From: Bacteroidales bacterium
GTDB taxonomy: Bacteria; Bacteroidota; Bacteroidia; Bacteroidales; UBA932
DNA: 64,000 nt
Assembly (NCBI GenBank): GCA_017430365.1
Contig: JAFRNC010000004.1
Location: 62,001-126,000, forward strand
Direction of reading: 5' to 3'
The notes under the pieces are model-generated. The model saw only the letters and a list, made by a program, of their open reading frames with translations. It was not told the DNA's origin and did not search any database. Every line of letters begins with the position of its first letter. Positions within the stretch are counted from its first letter, which is position 1. Below are positions 17,659-26,580 of this stretch, in pieces. Made by a program: the position numbers and the translations under genes.

Positions 17659-19473
17659 CTATAACTCTATCCAAAGGGTCATCTCCTCGTCGAAATTGCG
17701 GAGAATGAGCTTATATTCCCCCGGTTCCAGCCCCATGAACTCGAAATATGCGGCATCGCCGTCATGTCCCTGATACAAACGCTCGGCCCGGAAAAAACTG
17801 ACTTTTTCAGGATCCGCTCCGCTGTTCACGATAAGTTTGTCATCCCTAGTCCGCCGTATTTCCCAGTAGATGTCCTTGTATCCCCTGAGGAAAAGACACC
17901 GGGACTGGCCATTCCATTTGTTTGGGGTTCCGAACGTATGGCCCAGAGAGACCATTTCGGAGAGTTTGCGCTTTCCGTCAAACTGATTGTAGCTGTACCT
18001 TTCCTGAGGAAGGGGAACCCATTCGCGTTTCTCGTCACGGCGGGAAAGCATGATGCGGAATCCGTCGGCAATCCTGGAAGGAGCCTTGCATTCCACGGAA
18101 GGAACTTTGAAAGGCTCCGGTCCACTCTCGACGGTAAAAGGTTCCGACAATGTTTCGACCAATTCACCTTTGTCGTCGTACAGGCAGAAACACAACTCGA
18201 CAGGACCGTAACCGGTCGATCTGTATGTATCCAATGTGAACTGACCCGTCCTGAATGACTGCGAACGGAAATCCCAGCCGAAGGAAGCCCTGTCCTCCAG
18301 CATGGCAGCATTCACAAACGGGGAGCAGCCCTTGTCCGGCATGATGTGGCAAACCATGTCCTGCCATCGGTTGAACTCGGTAAGTTCATCCTCGTGACCC
18401 TCTATGGGCGTCATCGTATAGAAGGCATTCATAGCGCCGCCCCAGCCGTAATTGATGCTGAAATAGCGGTCTTCGTTGTATCCGTCCAGTACGAATGCGT
18501 GACCGCCCTCATTGGAATTGCCACAGTGGAAAACGGGACGGCAAGCATCGATCTCGTCGCGTATGAGCTCTTCCCAACGATCATCGGAAAAATCCAGTCG
18601 GTTGTAATAGCGCATGGATTTGTCATATCCGAAATATTGGGGGAGCAGGATGGGAGAATCGCCCAAAGCCCCGGAGCCTTCAGGAGAATAATCCATCTGG
18701 CTCATGACACCCAGATCATAACAGAGCTGAGCGACCTTGGCGCCGGAGGCCTGGGAGAAACTGCCTGAAAGAGGCAGGGAATCCCAGTCATAGGCAACTC
18801 CAAGGTCATGCCCGTCGATATGATATCTGTATTTTGTGCCATCCCAGTAAAAATCATAGCCGGGCAGCGTGCCGGTCCCATGATCCGGCCACTTATGATA
18901 ACGCATTATTATGGCCATGGCAGTCGCGACGCAACCGCAGGGGCATTCCTCACCGTCTACTTTCGGACACAGATTGTTGTATGGCGCAAACTGGTTCCAC
19001 GCGGCGGTGGTCAGTTGTACCCTGCCGGAGGATCCGGCCTTGGTCGGATTGTTCCATTCTCCACGGACCGACGGGGACGGCTCCCAGCCCTTCTCACGGG
19101 CCAGCTTGATTTCGGCCGCATACCAGTCCAGCATATCCCGGAAATTCACGGGCAGAGGCTCATCCGTGCGGAAACTCCCGCTTAATGAGTATCCAAGTAC
19201 CGGTCTGGCAACGTCATCTCCTGAAACCAGGACGAAACCTCCCGTTTCCCTCTCGAATACATAGAGTGCCGGGGCCTGGGAACCGGCCTTGGTCATAACT
19301 TCCGGATAGCTGGCAACAAGCCTGACAGCGGCTTTGGCAGAAGACTTCGTAGAAGCATCCGCTTTGAAAAATGACTCGGCCACGGAAGCGGCACGCTCCT
19401 GAGGGACCACCCCTGCAAAACTGACATAAATGCCTGACAGGAGGACGGCCAGTACGAATAACGACTTTCTCAT
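17659..19473 (-). CDS. Secreted C10-family cysteine protease (streptopain-like)
   Basis: 604 aa with signal peptide MRKSLFVLAVLLSGIYVSFA. A Spi-type propeptide covers about residues 25-130 (APALYVFERETGGFVLVSGDD, VLGYSLSG). The peptidase domain follows with the nucleophile in CPCGCVATAMA (Cys about 181), catalytic His in GGHAFVLDGY (about 325) and the NYGWGG tryptophan. About 250 further residues form beta-rich C-terminal domains. Streptopain relatives degrade host and dietary proteins outside the cell. The start overlaps the BACON gene by 4 bp (ATGA), so the two are coupled; the BACON protein may help anchor or inhibit it, which is inference. Confidence 0.93.
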   Translation of the reverse strand: MRKSLFVLAVLLSGIYVSFAGVVPQERAASVAESFFKADASTKSSAKAAVRLVASYPEVMTKAGSQAPALYVFERETGGFVLVSGDDVARPVLGYSLSGSFRTDEPLPVNFRDMLDWYAAEIKLAREKGWEPSPSVRGEWNNPTKAGSSGRVQLTTAAWNQFAPYNNLCPKVDGEECPCGCVATAMAIIMRYHKWPDHGTGTLPGYDFYWDGTKYRYHIDGHDLGVAYDWDSLPLSGSFSQASGAKVAQLCYDLGVMSQMDYSPEGSGALGDSPILLPQYFGYDKSMRYYNRLDFSDDRWEELIRDEIDACRPVFHCGNSNEGGHAFVLDGYNEDRYFSINYGWGGAMNAFYTMTPIEGHEDELTEFNRWQDMVCHIMPDKGCSPFVNAAMLEDRASFGWDFRSQSFRTGQFTLDTYRSTGYGPVELCFCLYDDKGELVETLSEPFTVESGPEPFKVPSVECKAPSRIADGFRIMLSRRDEKREWVPLPQERYSYNQFDGKRKLSEMVSLGHTFGTPNKWNGQSRCLFLRGYKDIYWEIRRTRDDKLIVNSGADPEKVSFFRAERLYQGHDGDAAYFEFMGLEPGEYKLILRNFDEEMTLWIEL

Positions 19474-20927
19474 TGTTCAGCCCCCGCAATTTTTGAAAAA
19501 TCGAACCGCATTCCGTCCTTAAGGGAATGGATCATGAACAATGGTATCTCCTTTCCCTCTATGCGTATGGTATGGAGACCGTCCTGTTCATATTTGTGGC
19601 TCAATCCAATTTCATAAAACTCATATTTCCCGTCTCCCCAGAGTATGATCGCCGGAGAAGTCATGTCCTTAATTTCCGGAGCCGTCACTTCACTGCGGCT
19701 CTCGGTATAGGTGAAAACGTGCCGCTGTCCGAACTGACAGACAGTGAACTCTTCGGGGCTGTCGAATCCGGGACGGGAGATCCTTCCTTTCATTTCCCTG
19801 TATCCGTCTCCCTTGTTCTGCCCGACCCTGAACAGATAGCGCAGACCTCCTCCTTCACCGGGTTCGGTGCCGACCAGCTTCAGCCATGAGGCGTCGAACT
19901 TTATCATGGAAGGATTTGAAACCTGTTCCGCGGTGAGGAAACTGACGGTGTCTCCCACGCTCGGCACATAAATCTCTCCGGAAGACAGAAGTATATCGGC
20001 GCACTTCTGCTCGATGCGGACAGTATCCGCCGTGGAAAAACTCTCGTTCCGGAAGACAAGTTCGCATACACGCCCGCTGCGGGAGTGGTTACGGTCATAG
20101 GAAAAGAGATAAGTGTTGGTGGATATCGTCTTGGTCCTCAATTCCTTCAGCCAGGCACACGACTCCGGCACAACGAGTTCCGCGTCTATATTGCTTGCAA
20201 CCTCCACCCTGAAAGTCCCTTCTTCGGCAGGAAGCGGGACAGTCCCTTCGCTTATGACGATCGTGGGCACCTCCCCTTTCTGGTAAATCTTCAACTCTTC
20301 AGGGCCGGCAGTACCCTCAAAGATAACGGTTCCGGACCTGCGGTCAAGGGAAGTATTGGGATCCACGCTGAAGGTCAGTATCGATTTTTCAAGGCCCTTC
20401 GTGGGAACGGTACGGATCCATCCGCTGCCGTCCGGCTCTATCCTGTGGGAGAAATCGATGTTGGACATGACTTCGACAGTGAACGATCCACCGTCAGAAT
20501 CCATTTCCACCCTGCCGCTCGACAGGAGCATCGCGTCGCGCTGTTTCTGCGTGACCACTATGGTGCGCTGAAGTTTCCCGCAGGTGAAAAGCACTGATGC
20601 CGAACGGTCTTCATACTCTCCATTGGCCTGCACGGTGAAGGTCAGGGTCGCCACTCCCCGCTTGCCTTCGGTCTGGGACAATGTGCACCAGTATGCACGG
20701 CCGTTCACGAATTCAGCCTTCCACGTACCCGAAGCGGTCAGGTCGAGCGACGCGGACCCGGAATCCGACCTGAATACGACTGAAATATCCCCGCCGCTCT
20801 CCTTGAGGGCAGCGACGTCGGAACGGAAAGTATTGTCAACGTAATCCAGCTCCGGCCTGCATGAGTACAGAAGTCCCGACAGCACTGCAAGCAGGATCAG
20901 AGAACTGCATACCGGACGGCGCATCAT
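19470..20927 (-). CDS. Lipoprotein with several BACON domains
   Basis: 485 aa from the ATG at 20927 (ATGA overlap with the preceding gene; an upstream ATG at 20939 is less likely). Lipobox LLYSC puts the lipid on Cys about 23. Three tandem about 85-residue beta domains follow the BACON pattern (W...., LTFTV..N......R.A.V.....  ...I.V.QK), e.g. ending IVVTQKQ, LKIYQKG and VRIEQK. BACON modules occur on exported glycosidases and proteases of Bacteroidota and are thought to bind mucin or other glycans. Coupling to the C10 protease suggests a surface partner. Confidence 0.82.
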   Translation of the reverse strand: MMRRPVCSSLILLAVLSGLLYSCRPELDYVDNTFRSDVAALKESGGDISVVFRSDSGSASLDLTASGTWKAEFVNGRAYWCTLSQTEGKRGVATLTFTVQANGEYEDRSASVLFTCGKLQRTIVVTQKQRDAMLLSSGRVEMDSDGGSFTVEVMSNIDFSHRIEPDGSGWIRTVPTKGLEKSILTFSVDPNTSLDRRSGTVIFEGTAGPEELKIYQKGEVPTIVISEGTVPLPAEEGTFRVEVASNIDAELVVPESCAWLKELRTKTISTNTYLFSYDRNHSRSGRVCELVFRNESFSTADTVRIEQKCADILLSSGEIYVPSVGDTVSFLTAEQVSNPSMIKFDASWLKLVGTEPGEGGGLRYLFRVGQNKGDGYREMKGRISRPGFDSPEEFTVCQFGQRHVFTYTESRSEVTAPEIKDMTSPAIILWGDGKYEFYEIGLSHKYEQDGLHTIRIEGKEIPLFMIHSLKDGMRFDFSKIAGAEQ

Positions 20928-22126
20928 TCGAACAGACATTTGTCAAGTTCGTTCTTGAGATATTCCTTGTCGAGATGCTGGCCTATGAATACCAGTTTCT
21001 GCATACGGTCGCCATATGTCCTGTCCCAGTCGTTCATTATCCACGGTTCCTCGCGGACTTTTTCTATCAGTTCTTCCTCGGGCATGGTGGCGAACCACAT
21101 TCCCACGTTCTTGAGCACGAACTGCCGGCCGGCCTGTTCGAACAGATAGCATGTGTCGAACTCCTCGCTGAAATAGCAGATCCCCTTCGCCCTGATGATG
21201 TTCTTGGGCCACTTCTTGGCCACGAAATTGTCGAACGTGTTCAGGTCGAAAGGCCGGCGGGCCTGATAGACGAAAGTGCCGATTCCGTATTCCTCGGCCT
21301 CTCCCTCACCTTCATGGTGATGGTGATGACCGTGCCCGTGTTCGTGGTCATGCCCGTCGTCATCGTCATCATCATCGTCGTCGTCATCGTCGTGATGCTC
21401 GACTTCCTGGATCCAGGTTGCGGAGGCTGCGACATCGTCGAACTGGAACATGCCCGTGTCGAGGATCTCGTCGAGATCGAATTCACCGTAATCGCATTCG
21501 ATGATCTTGGCTTTGGGCTGGAGCGTACGGACGATAGCCCTGATCCTTCCCAACTCCTCGGGAAGGACTTCAGAAACCTTATTCAATACGATTATATTGC
21601 AGAATTCGATCTGCTGGATAACCAGGCTCTCGATATCCTCTTCATCCAGATTGGGCTTTTTAAGACTCTCGCCGCAGGAGAACTCGCTCTGCATGCGCAT
21701 GGCATCCACTACCGTGACAACGCAGTCAAGGACCGGGATACCGTTTTTCACATACTCGAAACCGAGTACGGGAACCGAACATATCGTCTGCGCGATCGGC
21801 TCGGGCTCGCAGATTCCGCTGGCTTCGATTACGATGTAATCGAATGCCTGGCGGCTGGTGATCTCGCAGAGCTGCTGGATGAGGTCGTTCTTCAGCGTGC
21901 AGCAGATGCATCCGTTCTGAAGTGCCACGAGACTCTCGTCTTTCTTTCCCACAACGCCGCCCTTCCCGATCAGGTCGGCATCTATGTTCACTTCACCGAT
22001 ATCGTTGACTATCACCGCAAAACGTATTCCCTTGCGGTTATTGAGTATCCTGTTTACCAGAGTGGTTTTTCCGCTTCCAAGATAACCGGTCAACAAGAGG
22101 ACCGGAATCTCCTTCAAATCTTCCAT
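20924..22126 (-). CDS. COG0523 GTPase (CobW/ZNG1-like metal chaperone) with Asp/His-rich tract
   Basis: 400 aa. Walker A GYLGSGKTTL (residues 14-23), the metal-relay motif CICC (73-76), VIEASGICEP and the NKVSE base motif define the family of G3E GTPases that insert Zn2+ or other metals. Between the GTPase and C-terminal CobW_C domains, residues 243-271 contain 12 consecutive Asp followed by a His/Glu run (GHDHEHGHGHHHHH), a likely metal-storage loop. In this operon it follows a zinc-peptidase fusion (M15) by 3 bp, so metal supply to an operon partner is possible but unproven. Confidence 0.92.
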   Translation of the reverse strand: MEDLKEIPVLLLTGYLGSGKTTLVNRILNNRKGIRFAVIVNDIGEVNIDADLIGKGGVVGKKDESLVALQNGCICCTLKNDLIQQLCEITSRQAFDYIVIEASGICEPEPIAQTICSVPVLGFEYVKNGIPVLDCVVTVVDAMRMQSEFSCGESLKKPNLDEEDIESLVIQQIEFCNIIVLNKVSEVLPEELGRIRAIVRTLQPKAKIIECDYGEFDLDEILDTGMFQFDDVAASATWIQEVEHHDDDDDDDDDDDDGHDHEHGHGHHHHHEGEGEAEEYGIGTFVYQARRPFDLNTFDNFVAKKWPKNIIRAKGICYFSEEFDTCYLFEQAGRQFVLKNVGMWFATMPEEELIEKVREEPWIMNDWDRTYGDRMQKLVFIGQHLDKEYLKNELDKCLFE

Positions 22127-22129
22127 GTC

Positions 22130-24064
22130 TTATAGTTGTTTTTCAAAATGCTGATAATCCTTGACTGAATGCCACGCCCCTCCCCACTGGAACCCATGCG
22201 CCCTGAAAAGTTTGCAACACAGGTCCTCGGAAGTGATCTTGTGCTCGAAATCGACACTGCGGTCGGCGTATCCGGCAGCTGATTCCGGAACCACGATCTC
22301 TCCCTTCACATAGGGATTCTGCAGTGGATTGATATCAACAGCCATGCCACGGGCATGCGCAGAGAGCTTGCTGGCTGAATTTGTCGCCGTACGGTAATTG
22401 AAACAGGAGGTGTTGTTGGCCTCCATCGACCTTTCGTCATCACCGTCGAAATCATCGATCAGGCGTATGCTTGCAATCTGGTACTTGGCCTTGTAGAGTT
22501 CCTTGAAAATCTGTATCAGGTCGTCTGCTATCGCCTTGTTGCAAACCATTTCCCCTTTCCTGACGCGGCCGTTGAAATCGTAATAGAGCAGCTTCAGATA
22601 GCGCAGGTCCTGGAATCCGATCTCAGCGCCTTCTTCCGGATATGACTTGCCTGTCATGCGCAGCCGCACATTCTCCGGAACGGTATCTTTGCTGAAAGCC
22701 GAGAGACCCGGATCGGCAGGATTGAGGAACTTGCGGTATCTGGAATAGGTATAATTGACGCAGGTATTGGTTATGTTGTTCGCGAACAGGATGTCAGTGA
22801 TGCGGTTATCATCGACATAGCTCATGACGTCCTTCGTAAAATACCTGAAGTCAGCCACGTGTATCTCCTCGAAGGAGTGGAACAGGTAACCCGGCACGGC
22901 ATTGCCGAAACTGTCCTTGAATACCAGCAGACGGCGGCCGTTCCGGACTGAAGTCTCCACCCTCGTGAGTTTTATGTCGCCGCCCATGAAGGTGGTGTAT
23001 GCGGCGCCGCTTCCGTCCTTGAAGGAGAAGAAATACTTGCCCTTGTAAGGCTTCGATTCACCCGTGACATGGAAATCCTCATCGAGGGTGTAATTGACAT
23101 AGGTCGTGCTGTACTCCACGCCAGTCGGGATATAATAGACGAAATCTTCCGGAGCCTTCTTGACAGCTATGTTCTGGGAATAGCCGTACATGCTGCCCAC
23201 GAAATTGTGTACGACATGCTCTTCGTAAGTGGAGATATCTTCGAAAGGCACTCCGGCAAGCTGTGCGAAGCGCTGGGCTGCATAATAGGCGCCGAGAGGA
23301 GCCCAATGATGGTCGGTCCTGAGGTAAATCGGCTCATCCGTATGCTCCGAGAGCACAGAATAGATATCCACTGCACGTACGCCGTTCGACAGATTGGAGA
23401 ATATGCCGTTGAACACCGGCCATTGTTTCTTGGTGAAGCGCGCGGCCTCTTCGGGGCAGTAGAACTCCGTCGATGTGGGGATGGGCATGCACCATACCTT
23501 CACGGACTTCCCGAATGCGGCGCCGTACTGGTTGATGACCTCCGCATATTTGGCCCCTCCCTTTTCGGTCCCGAAGAAGCCCATCAGGGCACGCACGTTC
23601 TCACCCGTGCCCACCAGGATTATACCTGAACTGGCGACCTTGGCGATCTCATCCGCCCCTCCTTCCACTGTATCTTTTTCGAAGGCCTTCACGGCCTTGA
23701 CGTCTTTGACCGTATCGGCCGCCACGGCGGGATCCTTTTCTTCCGAAGCCGTCTCTATCGAGGGGTCCGAACCGCTCGCCACGAACTGTATGTTTTCCTC
23801 CCCGATACGTACGCCGAGCATGTCGCGGAACTGCATGCTCCAATACATGAAAGTGTCGCGGCAGGGCTCGGTATCGCTGTACCATGAAGATATGGCTGCA
23901 GTATACGAACCGTCGGCGAGGGAATCTAGGCTGAAAGGCGGAAACTTGCTGAGCTCCCTTTTCTCGAGTTCTGAGTAGGAACTGCGCGGCAGCAGGTTGA
24001 AAGCTGCCGTAAAGGCCGTATAGACCAGCGAAATCACCACTACGAACAAGAGACCTCTTTTCAT
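22130..24064 (-). CDS. DHHW/AlgJ-type SGNH protein fused to M15 peptidase
   Basis: 644 aa. An N-terminal signal anchor (MKRGLLFVVVISLVYTAFTA) leads into an AlgX/AlgJ-like domain with TDHHWAPLG (catalytic Asp/His) and VFKDSFGNAVPGYL (nucleophile Ser), the acetyl-transfer partner usually found beside MBOAT proteins. From about residue 450 a second domain ends in M15 metallopeptidase motifs: SAHARGMAVDIN (His about 570, Asp about 577) and HFEKQL (His about 639). M15 enzymes trim D-Ala from peptidoglycan. I start at 24064, one base after the MBOAT stop. The fusion suggests linked O-acetylation and trimming of wall or glycan material in the periplasm. Confidence 0.85.
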   Translation of the reverse strand: MKRGLLFVVVISLVYTAFTAAFNLLPRSSYSELEKRELSKFPPFSLDSLADGSYTAAISSWYSDTEPCRDTFMYWSMQFRDMLGVRIGEENIQFVASGSDPSIETASEEKDPAVAADTVKDVKAVKAFEKDTVEGGADEIAKVASSGIILVGTGENVRALMGFFGTEKGGAKYAEVINQYGAAFGKSVKVWCMPIPTSTEFYCPEEAARFTKKQWPVFNGIFSNLSNGVRAVDIYSVLSEHTDEPIYLRTDHHWAPLGAYYAAQRFAQLAGVPFEDISTYEEHVVHNFVGSMYGYSQNIAVKKAPEDFVYYIPTGVEYSTTYVNYTLDEDFHVTGESKPYKGKYFFSFKDGSGAAYTTFMGGDIKLTRVETSVRNGRRLLVFKDSFGNAVPGYLFHSFEEIHVADFRYFTKDVMSYVDDNRITDILFANNITNTCVNYTYSRYRKFLNPADPGLSAFSKDTVPENVRLRMTGKSYPEEGAEIGFQDLRYLKLLYYDFNGRVRKGEMVCNKAIADDLIQIFKELYKAKYQIASIRLIDDFDGDDERSMEANNTSCFNYRTATNSASKLSAHARGMAVDINPLQNPYVKGEIVVPESAAGYADRSVDFEHKITSEDLCCKLFRAHGFQWGGAWHSVKDYQHFEKQL

Positions 24065-24065
24065 T

Positions 24066-25469
24066 TCAGAAACGGGTATAGATGAAAGGATTGTTAGTGG
24101 CGCCGACCAGCAGCGCGCAGCTGACGGCAAGGAGGGCTATCGCCACTGCCAGTTTGGAGACGGAGAGTACGCTCCTTCCTATGAAGCGCTTCTCACCTAT
24201 GAGGTCATGGAGCCACCTTCCGACAGGAAGGCAGCATATGACGGCGGCGACCCATAGCCAGAAATGGGAACGGAAAGCGCTTCCCACAGTGAAATCGGAG
24301 AATGACACAGCCTTGCCGAAGAGTATGGGGAAGAAGGCCGTCATCCTTCCGAAATCGACGAAATAGAATATGCCCCAGCCCAGTACCACGAGGATAAGGC
24401 TGTATAGATGGAGTACGAAGGCCGGAATCCGGCGTTCAGTCCTGAAAAGCGTATACTTCTCGATTGCGACTATGATCCCGAAATAGAGTCCCCAGAAGAT
24501 GAAATTCCAGCTGGCCCCGTGCCACATTCCGGTAAGGAACCACACCACCAGGAGATTGAATATCTGGTGACGGCGGTTGCCGCCCATGGGGATATAGAGA
24601 TAATCGCGGAAGAATGTACCCAGGGAGATATGCCACCTGCGCCAGAAATCCGTGATGGAGTTGCAGCAGTAGGGATGGTCGAAATTCTCCTTGAAATGGA
24701 ATCCGAGGCAGCGTCCCATGCCTATGGCCATGTCGGAGTATCCCGAGAAGTCGAAATAAATCTGGAGCGTGAACGCGACAAGTCCCATCCAAGCCCCCGC
24801 CGTAGAAAGCCCTTCCAGATTGCCGGCAAGGAACTGGTCGGATATCTCCGAAAGCTGGTTGGCAAGGATCACTTTCTTGCCGAGGCCGACGATGAACCTG
24901 AAACTGCCGTCGGCGAAATCCTCGAGCGAGACGTGCCGGTCGTTTATTTCCCTGGCTATGGTGCCGTAGCGCACTATAGGGCCGGCGATAAGTTGCGGGA
25001 ACATCGATATGTAGAGCAGAAGGTCGGAAAACCTGCGCTGCGCCCCGCTCTCCTTCCGGTACACGTCCACAAGGTAAGTTATGGACTGGAATGTATAGAA
25101 ACTGATGCCTATAGGAAGTGCAATCTCAGGCACATGAACCGGAAGGCCGCAGCGGGTCAGGATGCCGGCGAAAAAGCCAAGATATTTGAAAGTGCCGAGG
25201 ATCAGCAGGTTGCATGTCAGGCCAAGTGCCAGGATCCATCCCCTGCCCTTCCCTGCCTTTTGCAGCCATCTTCCGAAAAGATAGTTGATGAAGGCGCAAA
25301 GGATCAGCAGGAATACATATAAGGGTTCACCCCATGCGTAGAAAATGAGGGAGAATGCGACCAATACTAAATTCCTTGCCCTGATGCCGGGAGCCAGCGA
25401 AGCCAGCAGGTAACACAGGGCGAATGCCGGGATGAAGGCAAAGAGGAAAAACAGGTCAGCAAAAACCAT
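24066..25469 (-). CDS. MBOAT O-acyltransferase (AlgI/DltB-like)
   Basis: 467 aa polytopic membrane protein. Hallmarks are SFYTFQSITYLVDVYR, FPQLIAGPIVRY, FDFSGYSDMAIGMGRCLGF, FWRRWHISLGTFFRDYLYIPMGGNR and the catalytic His in FLTGMWHGASWNFIFWG (about 317). It moves acyl (usually acetyl) groups from the cytoplasm across the membrane to an extracytoplasmic polymer, passing them to a DHHW/AlgJ-type partner, here encoded one base downstream. First gene of a five-gene operon behind a TACCTTTG box. Confidence 0.94.
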   Translation of the reverse strand: MVFADLFFLFAFIPAFALCYLLASLAPGIRARNLVLVAFSLIFYAWGEPLYVFLLILCAFINYLFGRWLQKAGKGRGWILALGLTCNLLILGTFKYLGFFAGILTRCGLPVHVPEIALPIGISFYTFQSITYLVDVYRKESGAQRRFSDLLLYISMFPQLIAGPIVRYGTIAREINDRHVSLEDFADGSFRFIVGLGKKVILANQLSEISDQFLAGNLEGLSTAGAWMGLVAFTLQIYFDFSGYSDMAIGMGRCLGFHFKENFDHPYCCNSITDFWRRWHISLGTFFRDYLYIPMGGNRRHQIFNLLVVWFLTGMWHGASWNFIFWGLYFGIIVAIEKYTLFRTERRIPAFVLHLYSLILVVLGWGIFYFVDFGRMTAFFPILFGKAVSFSDFTVGSAFRSHFWLWVAAVICCLPVGRWLHDLIGEKRFIGRSVLSVSKLAVAIALLAVSCALLVGATNNPFIYTRF

Positions 25470-25489
25470 CCTTCAATGCAATAATTCCG

Positions 25490-25497
25490 CAAAGGTA
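25490..25497 (-). promoter_or_regulatory. Promoter -7 box (TACCTTTG) of MBOAT operon
   Basis: Exact TAnnTTTG match 20 bases before the MBOAT start. It lies just after the T-run of the lysine operon terminator, so the two operons are cleanly separated. Confidence 0.65.
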
Positions 25498-25499
25498 TA

Positions 25500-25532
25500 A
25501 AAAAAATGGTCTCCGCGACTGGCGGAGACCAT
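25500..25532 (-). terminator. Intrinsic terminator of lysine-fermentation operon
   Basis: Perfect 11-bp stem ATGGTCTCCGC / GCGGAGACCAT with 5-base loop, followed on the minus strand by a run of T. It begins 20 bases past the etfA stop codon. Confidence 0.93.
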
Positions 25533-25552
25533 AAACAGGGAACGGGAAGAGA

Positions 25553-26560
25553 CTACTTCGCTACCTCTTTCTTAAGGCGTTCGGTCAACAGGGGAACGAC
25601 CTTGTTGAGGTCGCACACGATACCCAGGTCGGCGACGCTGAAAATAGGAGCGAATTTGTCCTTGTTGACCGCGATGATGGTCTCTGACTCCTCCATGCCG
25701 GCCAGATGCTGGATGGCGCCGGAGATGCCCATGGCAAAATAGACAGCGGGACGGACAGTCTTTCCGGTCTGGCCGACCTGACGTTCGTGGGGCATCACGC
25801 CGGCATCAACCATGGCACGCGACGAGGACACCTCTCCTCCAAGCACGGTAGCCAGGCCCTGGAGCATTTCGAATCCCTCCTTGCAGCCGACTCCGCGGCC
25901 TCCGGAAACCAGGATCTTGGCGTCGGCGATGTCGACGGCCGTCTTCTGCTCCTTGACGCTCTTGACGAGTTTGACTATGAACTTGCTCTCATCGAACTTG
26001 GGCTTGAATTCGACTATCTCGCCTTCACGCCCGAAATCGGGAGTCGCTTTGGGCATAACGCCCGGGCGGACGGTAGACATCTGCGGGCGATGCTCGGGGC
26101 ATTTGATGGTGGCCATCAGGTTGCCGCCGAACGCGGGACGGGTCATTTCAAACTCATGGGTCTCTTCATTGATGGTCAGCTTCGTGCAGTCGGCGGTAAG
26201 GCCTGTGCCGAGGCGGGCGGCGATGCGGGGCGCGAGGTCACGGCCGATGGTCGTGGCACCGTACATCAGGATGGAGGGCTTGAAGGCGTTGACGGCCTGG
26301 AAGACAGCCTGCGTGTACTGCTCGGTGACATAATCCTTGAGCACGGGATCGTCGATGACGACCACCTTATCGGCACCGTAGGCCACAAGGGTCTTGGCCT
26401 TGTCGGCGATGCCGCAGCCGGCGAGGATGGCGACTACCTTTTCTCCTGTAACCTTGGCAAGGTCACGGGCCTTGCCGATCAACTCCAGGGCGACAGACTG
26501 GATCTCACCGTCACGCTGCTCTGCGAATACATAGATATCTTTATATTCCGAAAAATCCAT
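25553..26560 (-). CDS. etfA: Electron-transfer flavoprotein alpha subunit
   Basis: 335 aa. The C-terminal FAD domain shows [17 protein letters not shown], the SSRAMVDAG segment, [28 protein letters not shown] and a final [18 protein letters not shown]. With EtfB it carries electrons between butyryl-CoA dehydrogenase and other carriers. Because it is in the same operon as bcd, it likely serves the crotonyl-CoA reduction step, possibly as an electron-bifurcating Bcd/Etf complex as in clostridia; bifurcation cannot be read from sequence alone. Last gene before the terminator. Confidence 0.95.
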   Translation of the reverse strand: MDFSEYKDIYVFAEQRDGEIQSVALELIGKARDLAKVTGEKVVAILAGCGIADKAKTLVAYGADKVVVIDDPVLKDYVTEQYTQAVFQAVNAFKPSILMYGATTIGRDLAPRIAARLGTGLTADCTKLTINEETHEFEMTRPAFGGNLMATIKCPEHRPQMSTVRPGVMPKATPDFGREGEIVEFKPKFDESKFIVKLVKSVKEQKTAVDIADAKILVSGGRGVGCKEGFEMLQGLATVLGGEVSSSRAMVDAGVMPHERQVGQTGKTVRPAVYFAMGISGAIQHLAGMEESETIIAVNKDKFAPIFSVADLGIVCDLNKVVPLLTERLKKEVAK

Positions 26561-26580
26561 AGCGATAAAAATTAAGACGG

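Noticed and set aside
21313..21398. GAC/GAT/CAT/CAC repeats considered as CRISPR or microsatellite
   Set aside because: The repeats are codons inside an intact gene, with no spacers. No CRISPR array is visible anywhere in the window.
20861..22135. A 424-codon plus-strand frame opposite the COG0523 GTPase
   Set aside because: Shadow frame; its long Val/Ile run is just the complement of the Asp/His tract.
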